64,000 nucleotides of DNA from Aeromonas veronii (GCF_040215105.1 NZ_CP157875.1:2781501-2845500), one strand, 5' to 3'. Shown: positions 1-9,798, counted from the first letter of the stretch. Notes: generated from the sequence alone by a model not told the origin. Numbers and translations: made by a program.

Positions 1-17
1 TGCAGGGAACGGCTCAT
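1..17 (-). CDS. 5' end of an unidentified gene (partial)
   Basis: An ATG read on the minus strand at position 17 overlaps the TGA stop of the upstream transporter gene in an ATGA arrangement. This is a typical sign of translational coupling in an operon. Only five codons (MSRSL) lie inside the window, so the product cannot be named. It should be the next member of the oxidoreductase, dioxygenase, BKACE and transporter cluster. Confidence 0.5.
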
Positions 18-1348
18 GCCCTGACCTCCGTGTGGCCTTCGTTGAGGACGGGATCGGGGACGATGGACGGGGAGGACTCCCCTTCCAGCCTTGCCACGTC
101 CTTGTGGTAGTGGCGCCTGGCGTAGAGAAAGACCATGGCCGCCGCGATGCTGATGATGGGCACCAGCCGGAAGGCGTTGTCCAGACCGATGTGATCGGAC
201 ACCTTGCCGGTGATGAAGGGGCCAGGCGCCAGGCCGAGCAGGTTGTTGGCGAGCGTCAGGGTGGCAAAGGCGGTACCGTGCACGCTGGCGTGGGTGAGGT
301 TCGCCACCATGGCGCCGGCGGGGCCCGAAGTGCCGGTGGCGATGAACATGCCAAGGCAGATCAGCACCAGCTGGGGCAGGCCGAACGGCAGGGCGAACGC
401 CAGGGACAAGAGGGCGCAGCTGCCGATGCAGTAACCGATGGCGAGGCTGATTTTGCGATCCGGCCGGGCCTTGCACAGCCGATCGCTCAGCATGCCGCAC
501 AGGATCATGCCGGCGCCGCTGCACAGCACTATGATGGCGGCCGCCGCCCCTGCCTTGTCGGTCTCCATGCCGTAATAGCGGTTGAGGTAGCTCGGCATCC
601 AGACGATGACGGTGCCGCCGACAAACAGCTGCAAGCCGCTGCCCACATAGGCCGAGATCACCGAGCGGCTGGAATAGAGGCTGCGCAAGGGATTGCGTCC
701 CCCGGCCGCCCCCTTGGCGCCACGGCAAGGAGTCGAGATGCGCGACTCTTTCACCACCAGGGGGTAGAGGGCCGCCAGCAGCAGACCGAACAGGGCCATG
801 CCGGCGAAGGCCCAGCGCCAGCCGAGCCAGTGGGCCAGCAAGCCTCCGCTGGCCATGCCGAGCACAGAGCCAAACAAGCCGCCGGAGATGAAGGCGCCGG
901 AGAGGGTGGCGCGCATCTCCCGCGGGAAGACGGAGACCACCACGGCGATGCCGACGCTGCCGTAGGCGGCCTCCCCCACCCCCACCAGGAAGCGGGCGAT
1001 GAACATCTGCTCGTAGTTCTGGGCCAGGGCGCAGCCCAGGGTCGCCAGACTCCAGAGCGCGGCCATCAGGGCCAGGCTCTTCACCCGGCCGAAACGGTCT
1101 GCCAGCAAGGAGAGCGGAAAGGTGAGCAACCCGACCATGAGCGCCACGATGCCGCTCAGCAGGCCGAGCTGGGTGTCCGAGAGCACCCACTCCCCCTTGA
1201 GCATGGGGAAGACGGCGTTGAGCACCTGGCGCGACATGTAGTCGGAAATGAGCAGGCCGAAGGTCAGTGCAAACACTATCCAGGCGTAGCGACGGGGCAC
1301 GGCAACCTCACCGGCCGGAGCGCCCTCATCGATATGATACGTAGCCAT
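14..1348 (-). CDS. MFS transporter, spinster/ACS-like
   Basis: Inner-membrane major facilitator of 444 aa, close to the usual 400-450 for a 12-helix carrier. The start is placed at MATYHIDEG, because the open frame upstream of it is low-complexity and does not look like protein. The first membrane segment begins near residue 19. The loop after helix 2 has the MFS signature LADRFGRVKS, and helix 4 carries GVGEAAYG, typical of spinster-like and anion:cation symporter members. A basic cytoplasmic loop near residues 205-225 separates the two six-helix halves. The gene lies 188 bp downstream of the BKACE gene on the same strand and overlaps the next gene by 4 bp. Context suggests it imports the acid handled by the adjacent enzymes. 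The substrate cannot be read from the sequence. Confidence 0.85.
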   Translation of the reverse strand: MATYHIDEGAPAGEVAVPRRYAWIVFALTFGLLISDYMSRQVLNAVFPMLKGEWVLSDTQLGLLSGIVALMVGLLTFPLSLLADRFGRVKSLALMAALWSLATLGCALAQNYEQMFIARFLVGVGEAAYGSVGIAVVVSVFPREMRATLSGAFISGGLFGSVLGMASGGLLAHWLGWRWAFAGMALFGLLLAALYPLVVKESRISTPCRGAKGAAGGRNPLRSLYSSRSVISAYVGSGLQLFVGGTVIVWMPSYLNRYYGMETDKAGAAAAIIVLCSGAGMILCGMLSDRLCKARPDRKISLAIGYCIGSCALLSLAFALPFGLPQLVLICLGMFIATGTSGPAGAMVANLTHASVHGTAFATLTLANNLLGLAPGPFITGKVSDHIGLDNAFRLVPIISIAAAMVFLYARRHYHKDVARLEGESSPSIVPDPVLNEGHTEVRA

Positions 1349-1536
1349 ACAATCCCTCGCGCTACAACAGATTGGGTTGGAACCCGGTCTAGGTACCGAC
1401 GGCCGGAGCCGCTGGAAACCCACTACTGACACATCACTCAAGTTGCCGGGTGCTGCATAGTGCAAGGGCTGCGGCCCTTTGGCAAACAGAGTTGACGGGG
1501 CGCGGCGCTTATTTTTCACACCGCGACCCAACTGGC

Positions 1537-2589
1537 TCAGGAGCGCTGGGGCACCCCTTTCTGGCCCTGGGAGCGGTTCGGCGCCATGCCGTTGGCAAGC
1601 AAGGTTTCCTCGACGCTGTCGTACTGCACCCCGATGCGATAGATGGCGCGCGCCTCCTTGCCGTTGGCCACCTCGCGGCCGAGCTCGTGGGCCACCCGCA
1701 CGCACTGGCGGATCTGCTCCACCGAGCTCATGCGCTGGCCGTGCTGGCCGATGATGGTGTCCTCGATGCCGCAACGTGGGTGCAGCCCCATGGACATGGC
1801 CATCATGTTGAACGGCAGCACGTTTTTGAGCAGGGACTCGGCGGTCAGGGTGCAGCCATCCGGCGCGCGGTGGACGAAGTTGAAGAAGTTGAACGGGTTG
1901 GGGCCATCGAAGCCGCCGCCGATGCCGATCCAGGTCAGGTTCAGCGGCCCCATGTAGACGCCCTTGCGCACCAGCCGCTCCAGGGTCTCCATGGCGTGCA
2001 TGCCGGTCAGCTGGAAGTGGGGCTGGATGCCGTTGGCCATCAGGCGCTTCAAGTGCTCCGCCACCCAGGCCGGGCCGGCCGGGACCGTCATCTCGCTGTA
2101 AGCAGCCTGATAGGCCGGATGGGCCAGGGAGGTACCTGCCAGGTATTCCGGGTAGAGCAGCTCCATGATGTTCATCTGGGTGGTGTTGATGGCGACCGTG
2201 ACCTGATCCGGTTTCGGGGTCAGTTCAGCCAGCATGTGGCGGGTGTCGTCGGAGAGCCACTTGGCCGCCTCCCCCTCCCCTTCCGGCGCAAAAGAGATGG
2301 AGCCGCCGACCTGGATGATCATGTCCGGCACCGCCTTGCGCACCCCGGCGATCAGCTCGTTGAACTTGGACAGTCGCTTGGAGCCGGTGCCATCGAGCTC
2401 ACGCACGTGCAGGTGCAGCACGGTCGCGCCCGCCTCGTAGCACTCCACCGCCTTCTGGATCTGCTCCTCCATGGTCACGGGGATGTCTTCCGGGAAGTCT
2501 TCAGGCGCCCACTCGGGGCCATAGGGCGCGACCGTGATGACTACCTTTTCCATGTTTTCCGGGTGCAGGGAATCGTCAAAAAATTGCAT
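1537..2589 (-). CDS. BKACE family beta-keto acid cleavage enzyme (DUF849)
   Basis: Predicted 350-aa TIM-barrel lyase of the DUF849/BKACE family, whose members condense a beta-keto acid with acetyl-CoA and release acetoacetyl-CoA or another CoA ester; Kce and dehydrocarnitine cleavage enzymes are examples. The LHLHVRE segment near residues 59-65 supplies the two metal-binding histidines. The QVGGS segment and the GIGGGFDGPNPFN loop also fit the family. The ATG at 2589 is chosen because AAGGAGAG lies six bases before it. The longer frame from 2631 starts inside non-conserved sequence. It lies between a TauD-like dioxygenase and an MFS transporter on the same strand, which suggests a short catabolic pathway. 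BKACE substrates vary widely, so the substrate is unassigned. Confidence 0.88.
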   Translation of the reverse strand: MQFFDDSLHPENMEKVVITVAPYGPEWAPEDFPEDIPVTMEEQIQKAVECYEAGATVLHLHVRELDGTGSKRLSKFNELIAGVRKAVPDMIIQVGGSISFAPEGEGEAAKWLSDDTRHMLAELTPKPDQVTVAINTTQMNIMELLYPEYLAGTSLAHPAYQAAYSEMTVPAGPAWVAEHLKRLMANGIQPHFQLTGMHAMETLERLVRKGVYMGPLNLTWIGIGGGFDGPNPFNFFNFVHRAPDGCTLTAESLLKNVLPFNMMAMSMGLHPRCGIEDTIIGQHGQRMSSVEQIRQCVRVAHELGREVANGKEARAIYRIGVQYDSVEETLLANGMAPNRSQGQKGVPQRS

Positions 2590-2672
2590 CTGTTTCTCTC
2601 CTTGAGGTGAAGCTCTGCCCGGGCGTTCCACTCATCCTGGGCAGCGTAATGGTTTGGCATTTTTCCACGTAC

Positions 2673-3521
2673 CTAGAAGGGCTTGTCGCCCATGATCCCG
2701 GCCCGCTCCATCTTGCGATGACAGGGGGCATAATCCATGGCGGCATAGTGTTGGGTGCTGCGGTTGTCCCAGATGGCTATGCTTCCCGGCTGCCAGCGCC
2801 AGCGCACCTGGAACTCGGGGATATAGGCCTGGCTAATGAGGTAGCGCAGCAGATCGCTGCCCCCCATGCTGTAGTCTTGGCCGACCCGCACATGGGCCGG
2901 GGTGTGATAGTTGGTGAAGTGAGTGGCGAAGGCATTGACGAACAGGATCTTCTCGTCCGTCTCCGGGTGGGTGCGCACCACGGGGTGTTCGGCATCCGGA
3001 AACTGGGCCTTCAGGGCGAGGCGCTTCTCGATGGGCATGGCGGCGCCAAAACTCGCCTCTATGCTGTGACGGGCACGCAGCCCCGCAATCTTCTGTTTGA
3101 TCTCCTCGGGCAGTGCATCGTAGGCCGCCGCCATGTTGGCCCAGAGGGTGTCCCCCCCTACTGGCGGACACTCCACGCAGCGCAGTACGCAGCCCATGGG
3201 GGGTTGCTCGCGCCAGGTGGCGTCCGTGTGCCAGGCGTTCTCGTAGCGATCGTTTGGCACCTCCGGCGACTTGTAGATGCGCACCAGACCGGGGTGGTCC
3301 GGATCGCTGCCCGCCACCGGGTGATCCTCCAGCTCGCCAAAGCGGCGGGCGAAGGCCACGTGATCGGCCCGGCTGAGCTCCTGATTGCGCAGGAACAGCA
3401 CCTTGTGCCTGAGCAGCTGGGCGCGGATCTGTGCAAACAGATCCCCGTCGTGGACGGCATCCGCCAGCGTGACGCCAGACAGCTCGGCGCCAATATGGCA
3501 GGTCAGTTGTTCTACACGCAT
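2673..3521 (-). CDS. TauD/TfdA-family 2-oxoglutarate dioxygenase
   Basis: A 282-aa non-heme Fe(II)/2-oxoglutarate-dependent dioxygenase, the usual length for TauD/TfdA. The iron-binding HxD motif is in WHTDATW near residue 97, and the distal histidine is in NRSTQHYA near residue 252. The arginine that would hold 2-oxoglutarate is in HRKMERAGI close to the C-terminus. The start MRVEQLTCH follows AGGGAGAG with good spacing, so the 17 extra residues in the longer open frame are dropped. These enzymes hydroxylate sulfonates, aryloxyacids, carnitine precursors and similar acids. The fit to any one substrate is open. It is transcribed with the BKACE, quinone reductase and MFS genes. Confidence 0.88.
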   Translation of the reverse strand: MRVEQLTCHIGAELSGVTLADAVHDGDLFAQIRAQLLRHKVLFLRNQELSRADHVAFARRFGELEDHPVAGSDPDHPGLVRIYKSPEVPNDRYENAWHTDATWREQPPMGCVLRCVECPPVGGDTLWANMAAAYDALPEEIKQKIAGLRARHSIEASFGAAMPIEKRLALKAQFPDAEHPVVRTHPETDEKILFVNAFATHFTNYHTPAHVRVGQDYSMGGSDLLRYLISQAYIPEFQVRWRWQPGSIAIWDNRSTQHYAAMDYAPCHRKMERAGIMGDKPF

Positions 3522-3591
3522 GTCTCTCTCCCTAGATGACAAGTCAGGCGACCGGACAAGCTCCCCACTCATGGTGCGGGAAACTCGCGCC

Positions 3592-4572
3592 CTAGATAAC
3601 GAAGATGGAGGAGCCTGTGGTCTTGCGAGACTCCAGATCCCGGTGCGCCTGCGCCGCGTCCTGCAGCGCGTACTTCTGGTTGATCTCTATCTTGATCCGG
3701 CCGCTGGCCACGTGATCGAACAGCTCCCCCGCCAGGGCCTCCTTCTCGGCGGGATCGGCGAGGTAGTCGGCGAGCGCCGGCCGGGTCAGGTAGAGGGAAC
3801 CCTTCATGGCCAACAACTGGGGGTTGAAGCCGTCGATGGGGCCGGAGGCGGTGCCGACGCAGACCATGAGGCCGCGGCGTTTCAGCGAATCAAGCGACCC
3901 CATGAAGGTGCTCTTGCCGACGCTGTCGAACACCACATCGACCCCCGCCCCTTCGGTCAGGGTGCGCACCCGCTGGGCCACGTCCTCACGGCTGTAGTCG
4001 ATGATGTAGTCGCAGCCATGTGCCCGGGCCAGTTCCCCCTTGGCCTCGCTCGACACGGTACCGATCACCGTCAGCCCCAGCAGCTTGGCCCACTGGGCGA
4101 CGATGAGACCCACACCACCGGCCGCAGCGTGCAGCAGGATGCGGTCACCGGGTTTGAAGTCGTGAATGCGGCGCATCAGGTAGGCGGACGTCAGGCCGCG
4201 CATGGTCATGGCGGCGGCGGTCTCGCAGGAGATGCTGTCCGGCAGTTTGATAAGCGGCGCGGCCGGGATCAGCCGTTCGGTCGAGTAAGCACCCAGGGTA
4301 TTGATAAAACCGGTATAGGTGACGCGATCGCCGACGGCGACGTTGGTGACGCCCTCGCCCACCGCGTCGACCACACCGGCCGCCTCGACTCCCAGGCCAT
4401 TGGGCAGCGGGATCGGGTAGGTGCCGTTACGAAAATAGGTGTCGGCATAGTTGAGACCGACTGCGGCGTGGCGCAGGCGCACCTGGCCAGGCCCGGGTTC
4501 ACCGACACCAATCTCTTCATAACGCAGGACCTCGGGGCCCCCGGTTTCATAAAAGCGTATGGCGTTGGCCAT
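3592..4572 (-). CDS. zinc-independent quinone oxidoreductase (MDR superfamily)
   Basis: A 326-aa medium-chain dehydrogenase/reductase of the quinone oxidoreductase (QOR/zeta-crystallin) type, which reduces quinones or enones with NADPH. The N-terminal GroES-like half has GLNYADTYFRNG. The Rossmann half carries the nucleotide-binding AAAGGVG stretch near residue 150. The structural and catalytic zinc cysteines of true alcohol dehydrogenases are absent. The ATG at 4572 is preferred over one six codons upstream, because GGAGA lies six bases before it. It is the first gene of the minus-strand cluster, and its start faces the prp operon across a 365-bp divergent region. Its role in the pathway is inferred only from position. 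Confidence 0.9.
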   Translation of the reverse strand: MANAIRFYETGGPEVLRYEEIGVGEPGPGQVRLRHAAVGLNYADTYFRNGTYPIPLPNGLGVEAAGVVDAVGEGVTNVAVGDRVTYTGFINTLGAYSTERLIPAAPLIKLPDSISCETAAAMTMRGLTSAYLMRRIHDFKPGDRILLHAAAGGVGLIVAQWAKLLGLTVIGTVSSEAKGELARAHGCDYIIDYSREDVAQRVRTLTEGAGVDVVFDSVGKSTFMGSLDSLKRRGLMVCVGTASGPIDGFNPQLLAMKGSLYLTRPALADYLADPAEKEALAGELFDHVASGRIKIEINQKYALQDAAQAHRDLESRKTTGSSIFVI

Positions 4573-4631
4573 GGCTGCTCTCCAATCCATTCGTGAGTGA
4601 AAATCTTCGTCCGGATTGAATCTAGGGGGTT

Positions 4632-4641
4632 ACGTAAACGT
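4632..4641. promoter_or_regulatory. ACGT-AA-ACGT inverted repeat upstream of the oxidoreductase
   Basis: ACGTAAACGT lies 60 bp upstream of the minus-strand oxidoreductase start. It repeats the half-sites of the stronger palindrome in front of prpB, so one regulator may bind both. The flanks are not symmetrical, which makes this the weaker site. Confidence 0.35.
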
Positions 4642-4865
4642 CCGCTTTGCATCGGGCGACAGCCACTTTTCATCTCATGACAGTCCTTTCGAATCCGTTG
4701 AAGCCCGGTAGTGAAGAGGACAGAATCCCCTTGAACCCCCATGGCGACGGTGCCATGACCAGGTCTTGCCTGGAAGCAAAGAGCCTATCTGTTTGACTCA
4801 AAAGACGTTATCGCAATGCCGCCGAAGGCGGCGCCCCAGGGGCTCAACCTTCGACCTAAGGCGCA

Positions 4866-4881
4866 TTGACGTTAACGTAAA
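4866..4881. promoter_or_regulatory. 16-bp palindrome upstream of prpB, LiuR/MerR-like box
   Basis: TTGACGTTAACGTAAA is a palindrome around GTTAAC with a single mismatched pair. Its form agrees with what I recall of the ACGT-nn-ACGT operators of LiuR-type MerR regulators, which control branched-chain and acyl-CoA catabolism in gammaproteobacteria. It lies 57 bp upstream of prpB and covers a possible -35 sequence, a position suited to repression. The regulator assignment is inference. Confidence 0.45.
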
Positions 4882-4937
4882 CGTGGTGTCAGATAGTACT
4901 ATCCGCAGCAGACAAGAAGCCCATGAAAGGAGTCACA

Positions 4938-5822
4938 ATGTCCAAGCTATCCCCCTCGGCCGGTACCCGTTTTCGCACTGCCCTGGCCAATGAGAAACCC
5001 CTGCAGATCGTCGGTACCATCAACGCCTACATGGCGCTGATGGCCGAGCGCAGCGGTTTCAAGGCCCTCTATCTGTCCGGTGCCGGGGTGGCCAACGCCT
5101 CCTTCGGCCTGCCGGATCTGGGCATGACCTCCATGAATGACGTGCTGATTGATGCAGAACGCATCACGGCCGCCACCCAGGTTCCCCTGCTGGTGGACAT
5201 AGACACGGGCTGGGGCGGCGCCTTCAACATCGCCCGCACCGTCCGAGCCTTCGAGCGCGGTAGCGTGGCCGCCGTCCACATGGAAGATCAGGTTGCCCAG
5301 AAGCGCTGCGGTCACAGACCGAACAAGGCGGTGGTCTCCATCGCCGAGATGGTGGACAGGATCAAGGCCGCGGTAGACGCCCGCCAGGACGAGAGCTTCG
5401 TCATCATGGCCCGCACCGATGCCCTCGCGGTGGAAGGGCTGGGCTCGGCGCTGGAGCGCGCCGCCGCCTACGTGGAGGCGGGCGCCGACATGATCTTCGC
5501 CGAGGCGGTCACCGAGCTGGGTCAGTACAATCGCTTCAAGCAGGCCGCCGGGGTCCCCATCCTCGCCAACATGACCGAATTTGGCAAAACCGAGCTGTTT
5601 GACAAGGAGGCACTGGCTGACCACGGCGTTGACATGGTGCTCTACCCCCTGAGCGCCGCTCGCGCCGCCAATCAGGCCGCCCTCAATGTCTATCAGCAGC
5701 TGCGCCGCGATGGCCACCAGCGCGCCGTGGTCGACACCATGCAGACCCGGGAGTCCCTCTACGACTTCCTCGGTTATCACCACTACGAGCAGACCCTGGA
5801 CAGACTGTTCACCAAGGAATAA
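4938..5822 (+). CDS. prpB: 2-methylisocitrate lyase
   Basis: PrpB, 294 aa, cleaves 2-methylisocitrate to pyruvate and succinate, the last step of the 2-methylcitrate cycle for propionyl-CoA in the cytoplasm. The catalytic loop KRCGH is present with cysteine 124, and the metal-binding aspartates lie in VDIDTGWGG near residue 87. The ATG at 4938 follows AAAGGAG; an in-frame ATG five codons upstream has no such site. It is the first gene of prpBC-acnD-prpF, with prpC starting 63 bp after its stop. Isocitrate lyases share the fold but are much longer, so the assignment is secure. Confidence 0.97.
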   Translation: MSKLSPSAGTRFRTALANEKPLQIVGTINAYMALMAERSGFKALYLSGAGVANASFGLPDLGMTSMNDVLIDAERITAATQVPLLVDIDTGWGGAFNIARTVRAFERGSVAAVHMEDQVAQKRCGHRPNKAVVSIAEMVDRIKAAVDARQDESFVIMARTDALAVEGLGSALERAAAYVEAGADMIFAEAVTELGQYNRFKQAAGVPILANMTEFGKTELFDKEALADHGVDMVLYPLSAARAANQAALNVYQQLRRDGHQRAVVDTMQTRESLYDFLGYHHYEQTLDRLFTKE

Positions 5823-5885
5823 GCCGCGACCAGCCGCCTCATGCTGGCGGCTGGCGCTTCAACGGACTGAATGAGGAAACATGTG

Positions 5886-7046
5886 ATGAGCGCCATTCCC
5901 GAAACGACCACCGGCTTCAAGCCCAAGAAATCCGTCGCCCTCTCCGGCACCGCCGCCGGCAACACGGCCCTGTGTACCGTGGGCCTCTCCGGCAACGATC
6001 TGCACTATCGCGGCTACGATATCCTGGACGTGGCCACCAGCTGCGAGTTCGAGGAGATTGCCCACCTGCTGGTGCACGGGCATCTTCCCAATGTGGCTGA
6101 GCTCGCCGCCTACAAGGCCAAGCTCAAGGCCCTGCGCGGTCTGCCCACCGGGGTCAAGACCGCCCTGGAGCAACTGCCCCCGAGCGCCCATCCCATGGAT
6201 GTGATGCGCACCGCCGTCTCCGTGCTCGGCTGCCTCTCCCCGGAGAAGGACGATCACAACCACCCGGGCGCCCGCGACATCGCCGACAAGCTGATGGCCT
6301 GCTTAGGATCCGTGCTGCTCTACTGGTATCACTTCAGCCACAACGGCAAACGCATCTTCGTCGAAACCGATGACGACTCCATCGGCGGCCACTTCCTGCA
6401 CCTGCTGCATGGCGAGAAGCCCCGAGCCTCCTGGGTACGCGCCATGCACACCTCCCTCATCCTCTACGCCGAGCATGAGTTCAACGCCTCCACCTTCACC
6501 GGCCGGGTCATCGCCGGCACCGGCTCCGACATGTACTCCTGCATCACGGGGGCCATCGGCGCCCTGCGTGGGCCCAAGCACGGCGGCGCCAACGAGGTGG
6601 CGTTCGAGATCCAGAAGCGTTACGAGAACCCGGATGACGCCGAGGCCGACATTCGCGCCCGGGTCGAGAGAAAAGAAGTGGTCATCGGCTTCGGCCACCC
6701 CGTCTACACCGTCTCCGACCCGCGCAACCACGTGATCAAGCAGGTGGCGAGCGATCTCAGCCAGGAGCAGCACAACACCAAGATGTTCGACATCGCCGCG
6801 CGCCTCGAAGAGGTAATGTGGGACGCCAAGAAGATGTTCCCGAACCTCGACTGGTTCAGCGCCGTCAGCTATCACATGATGGGGGTGCCCACCGCCATGT
6901 TCACCCCGCTGTTCGTCATCGCCCGCACCTCCGGCTGGTCCGCCCACGTCATCGAGCAGCGCATCGACGGCAAGATCATCCGCCCGAGCGCCAACTACGT
7001 CGGCCCGGAAGATCTGCGCTTCGTGCCGCTCAAGGAGCGCCCATGA
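5886..7046 (+). CDS. prpC: 2-methylcitrate synthase
   Basis: PrpC, 386 aa, condenses propionyl-CoA with oxaloacetate to 2-methylcitrate. It is a short citrate synthase-type enzyme without the N-terminal extension of hexameric GltA. The catalytic histidines sit in GPKHGGANE and GFGHPVY, and the aspartate in NLDWFSAV. The start MSAIPET is chosen because GAGGAA lies at the right distance; an ATG five codons upstream is the alternative. The stop overlaps the acnD start by 4 bp (ATGA), indicating coupled translation. Operon membership separates it from a house-keeping citrate synthase. Confidence 0.97.
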   Translation: MSAIPETTTGFKPKKSVALSGTAAGNTALCTVGLSGNDLHYRGYDILDVATSCEFEEIAHLLVHGHLPNVAELAAYKAKLKALRGLPTGVKTALEQLPPSAHPMDVMRTAVSVLGCLSPEKDDHNHPGARDIADKLMACLGSVLLYWYHFSHNGKRIFVETDDDSIGGHFLHLLHGEKPRASWVRAMHTSLILYAEHEFNASTFTGRVIAGTGSDMYSCITGAIGALRGPKHGGANEVAFEIQKRYENPDDAEADIRARVERKEVVIGFGHPVYTVSDPRNHVIKQVASDLSQEQHNTKMFDIAARLEEVMWDAKKMFPNLDWFSAVSYHMMGVPTAMFTPLFVIARTSGWSAHVIEQRIDGKIIRPSANYVGPEDLRFVPLKERP

Positions 7047-9667
7047 GCCACGTCAACAACCAATACCGCAAGCCCCTGCCCGGCACGGCGCTTGACTACT
7101 TCGACGCCCGCGCGGCGGTCGAGGCCATCGCGCCCGGCGCCTGGGACAGGCTCTCCTATACGGCCCGCGTGCACGCCGAGAACCTGGTACGCAAATGCGA
7201 TCCGGCCATCCTCACCGAGTGCCTAACCCAGATCGCCCTGAACAAGCGTGATCGCGACTTCCCCTGGTTCCCGGCCCGGGTGGTCTGCCACGACATCCTG
7301 GGCCAGACAGCCCTGGTAGATCTCGCCGGACTGCGTGACGCCATCGCCGATCAGGGGGGTGATCCTGCCAAGGTCAACCCTGTGGTGCCGGTGCAGCTCA
7401 TCGTCGATCACTCGCTCGCCGTCGAGTGTGGCGGCTTCGACCCCGATGCGTTTGCGAAGAACCGCGCCATCGAGGATCGCCGCAATGAGGATCGCTTCCA
7501 CTTCATCAACTGGACCAAGCAGGCGTTCAAGAACATCGAGGTGATCCCGCCCGGCAACGGCATCATGCACCAGATCAACCTGGAGAAGATGTCGCCGGTC
7601 ATTCACGCCGATCGCGGTCTCGCCTACCCGGACACCTGCGTCGGCACCGACAGCCACACTCCCCACGTTGACGCCCTCGGCGTCATCGCCGTCGGGGTGG
7701 GCGGGTTGGAAGCCGAGAACGTCATGCTGGGGCGCGCCTCCTGGATGCGGCTGCCGGAGATCGTCGGCGTAGAGCTGACCGGCAAGCCGCAACCCGGCAT
7801 CACGGCCACCGATGTGGTGCTCTCCTTGACCGAATTCCTGCGCCAGCAGAAGGTGGTCGGCGCCTATCTGGAGTTCCGTGGCGAGGGCGCCGCCGCCCTG
7901 ACCCTCGGCGATCGGGCCACCATCTCCAACATGGCGCCGGAATACGGCGCCACCGCGGCCATGTTCTTCATCGACCAGCAAACCCTCGACTACCTGCGCC
8001 TGACCGGTCGCGACGACGAGCAGGTCAGGCTGGTGGAGACCTACGCCAGGGAGGCGGGCCTCTGGGCCGATGCCCTCGCAAGCGCCCAGTACGAGCGCGT
8101 GCTGCACTTCGATTTGTCGAGCGTGGTGCGCACCCTGGCCGGACCCTCCAACCCCCATCGACGCCTGCCGGTCTCCGCCCTGGCGGAGCGTGGCATCGCG
8201 GTGGATCTGGACAAGGCCCGCACCCAGGAGGCCGACGGCCTGCTGCCGGATGGCGCCGTCATCATCGCCGCCATCACCAGTTGCACCAACACCAGCAACC
8301 CGCGCAACGTGATTGCCGCAGGCCTGCTGGCCCGCAACGCCAACCGGCTCGGTCTGGTGCGCAAACCCTGGGTCAAATCGTCTCTCGCGCCCGGCTCCAA
8401 GACAGTCGCCCTGTATCTGAAAGAAGCGGGGCTGGACGAGGAGCTGGAGCGACTCGGCTTCGGCGTGGTGGCCTTTGCTTGCACCACCTGCAACGGCATG
8501 TCCGGCGCGCTCGATCCCGCCATCCAGCAGGAGATCGTCGAGCGGGATCTCTATGCCACCGCCGTGCTGTCCGGTAACCGCAACTTCGATGGCCGCATCC
8601 ACCCCTATGCCAAGCAGGCGTTCCTCGCCTCCCCTCCCCTGGTGGTGGCCTACGCCATCGCCGGTACCATCCGCTTCGATATCGAGAAGGATGTGCTGGG
8701 AGTGGTGAACGGCGAGGAAATCCGCCTCAAAGACATCTGGCCGTCGGATGAAGAGATCGACGCCGTGGTACGCGCGGCGGTCAAACCGTCCCAGTTCCGC
8801 CAGGTCTATATCCCCATGTTCACCATCGAGGAAGACCAGGGTCCCAAGGTGGCACCGCTCTATGACTGGCGTCCCCAGAGCACCTATATCCGTCGCCCGC
8901 CCTACTGGGAAGGGGCATTGGCGGGTGAGCGCACCCTGCGCGGCATGCGGCCGCTGGCGGTGCTGCCAGACAACATCACCACCGACCACCTCTCGCCCTC
9001 CAACGCCATACTGCGCAGCAGCGCGGCGGGGGAATACCTGCACAAGATGGGCCTGCCGGAGGAGGACTTCAACTCCTACGCCACCCACCGCGGCGATCAC
9101 CTGACCGCCCAGCGCGCCACCTTCGCCAACCCCCAGCTAGTCAACGAGATGGCGGTGGTCAACGGCGCCGTGAAGAAGGGCTCCCTGGCTCGCGTCGAGC
9201 CGGAAGGCCGGGTGATGCGGATGTGGGAGGCGATAGAGACCTACATGGAGCGCAAGCAGCCGCTCATCATCGTCGCCGGCGCCGACTACGGGCAAGGCTC
9301 GTCCCGGGACTGGGCGGCCAAGGGGGTGCGGCTGGCAGGGGTGGAGGTGATCGCGGCGGAAGGTTTCGAGCGCATTCACCGCACCAACCTCATCGGCATG
9401 GGGGTACTGCCCCTGGAGTTCAAACCGGGCACCACCCGTGTGACCCTTGGGCTGGACGGCACCGAGACCTATGACGTGGTGGGGATGCGCAAACCACGCG
9501 CCGATCTCACCCTCGTGATCCGCCGTCGCAGCGGCGAGGTAGTCGAGGTGCCCATGACCTGTCGCCTCGACACCGCCGAGGAGGTCTCGGTCTACGAGGC
9601 GGGCGGCGTGCTGCAGCGCTTCGCCCAGGACTTCCTGGAGTCGACGGCCCACAAGGCCGCCAGCTAA
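7043..9667 (+). CDS. acnD: Fe/S-dependent 2-methylcitrate dehydratase
   Basis: AcnD, 874 aa, is an aconitase-family [4Fe-4S] enzyme that dehydrates 2-methylcitrate to a methylaconitate isomer and works together with PrpF in place of PrpD. Cluster ligands are seen in [11 protein letters not shown] and CTTCNGMSG. The C-terminal swivel domain carries [13 protein letters not shown] near residue 750, as in aconitases. The start [11 protein letters not shown] overlaps the prpC stop. The longer open frame before it is only prpC read in another phase. Length and context with prpF distinguish it from AcnA. Confidence 0.96.
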   Translation: MSHVNNQYRKPLPGTALDYFDARAAVEAIAPGAWDRLSYTARVHAENLVRKCDPAILTECLTQIALNKRDRDFPWFPARVVCHDILGQTALVDLAGLRDAIADQGGDPAKVNPVVPVQLIVDHSLAVECGGFDPDAFAKNRAIEDRRNEDRFHFINWTKQAFKNIEVIPPGNGIMHQINLEKMSPVIHADRGLAYPDTCVGTDSHTPHVDALGVIAVGVGGLEAENVMLGRASWMRLPEIVGVELTGKPQPGITATDVVLSLTEFLRQQKVVGAYLEFRGEGAAALTLGDRATISNMAPEYGATAAMFFIDQQTLDYLRLTGRDDEQVRLVETYAREAGLWADALASAQYERVLHFDLSSVVRTLAGPSNPHRRLPVSALAERGIAVDLDKARTQEADGLLPDGAVIIAAITSCTNTSNPRNVIAAGLLARNANRLGLVRKPWVKSSLAPGSKTVALYLKEAGLDEELERLGFGVVAFACTTCNGMSGALDPAIQQEIVERDLYATAVLSGNRNFDGRIHPYAKQAFLASPPLVVAYAIAGTIRFDIEKDVLGVVNGEEIRLKDIWPSDEEIDAVVRAAVKPSQFRQVYIPMFTIEEDQGPKVAPLYDWRPQSTYIRRPPYWEGALAGERTLRGMRPLAVLPDNITTDHLSPSNAILRSSAAGEYLHKMGLPEEDFNSYATHRGDHLTAQRATFANPQLVNEMAVVNGAVKKGSLARVEPEGRVMRMWEAIETYMERKQPLIIVAGADYGQGSSRDWAAKGVRLAGVEVIAAEGFERIHRTNLIGMGVLPLEFKPGTTRVTLGLDGTETYDVVGMRKPRADLTLVIRRRSGEVVEVPMTCRLDTAEEVSVYEAGGVLQRFAQDFLESTAHKAAS

Positions 9668-9703
9668 TATCGGGCCAGGCCTGCCTCCCTTTGGGAGAGG
9701 GTT

Positions 9704-9732
9704 GGGTGAGGGAACATGCGTCTCCCTCACCC
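9704..9732. repeat. inverted repeat between acnD and prpF
   Basis: GGGTGAGGGA at 9704-9713 is exactly complementary to TCCCTCACCC at 9723-9732, with a 9-base loop. It lies in the 131-bp gap between acnD and prpF and has no T-run. Sequences of the type GAGAGGGTTGGGTGAGGG are common intergenic palindromic repeats in many proteobacteria, so this is more likely a REP-like element than a terminator. It could modulate prpF expression within the operon. Confidence 0.6.
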
Positions 9733-9798
9733 GACTCCCCCTTCGGGCACCTTCTCCCCAGCAGAGAAGCTTCTATCACCCTTTTTTGGACGATTTCT

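Larger units (their letters stand above)
4573..4937. other. divergent regulatory region, qor cluster / prp operon
   Basis: This 365-bp stretch without a gene separates the two divergent operons and must hold both promoters. It contains two ACGT-nn-ACGT elements (listed separately) and a short GC-rich hairpin, GCCGCC-gaa-GGCGGC, at 4818-4832 with no T-run. A TTGACG sequence at 4866-4871 could serve as a -35 box for prpB, but the corresponding -10 is poor. No regulator gene of the PrpR type lies next to the operon in this window. Confidence 0.6.

Noticed and set aside
1349..1774. Upstream extension of the MFS transporter frame (586 aa in all)
   Set aside because: The added residues are Arg/His/Gly-rich and overlap the end of the BKACE gene; family alignment starts at MATYHIDEG.
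4818..4832. GCCGCC-gaa-GGCGGC hairpin as a terminator
   Set aside because: There is no T-run on either side and no gene ends nearby.
6818..7042. In-frame extension upstream of acnD, giving a 949-aa product
   Set aside because: This part is the end of prpC read in another frame; AcnD starts at 7043, where the ATGA overlap and family start agree.
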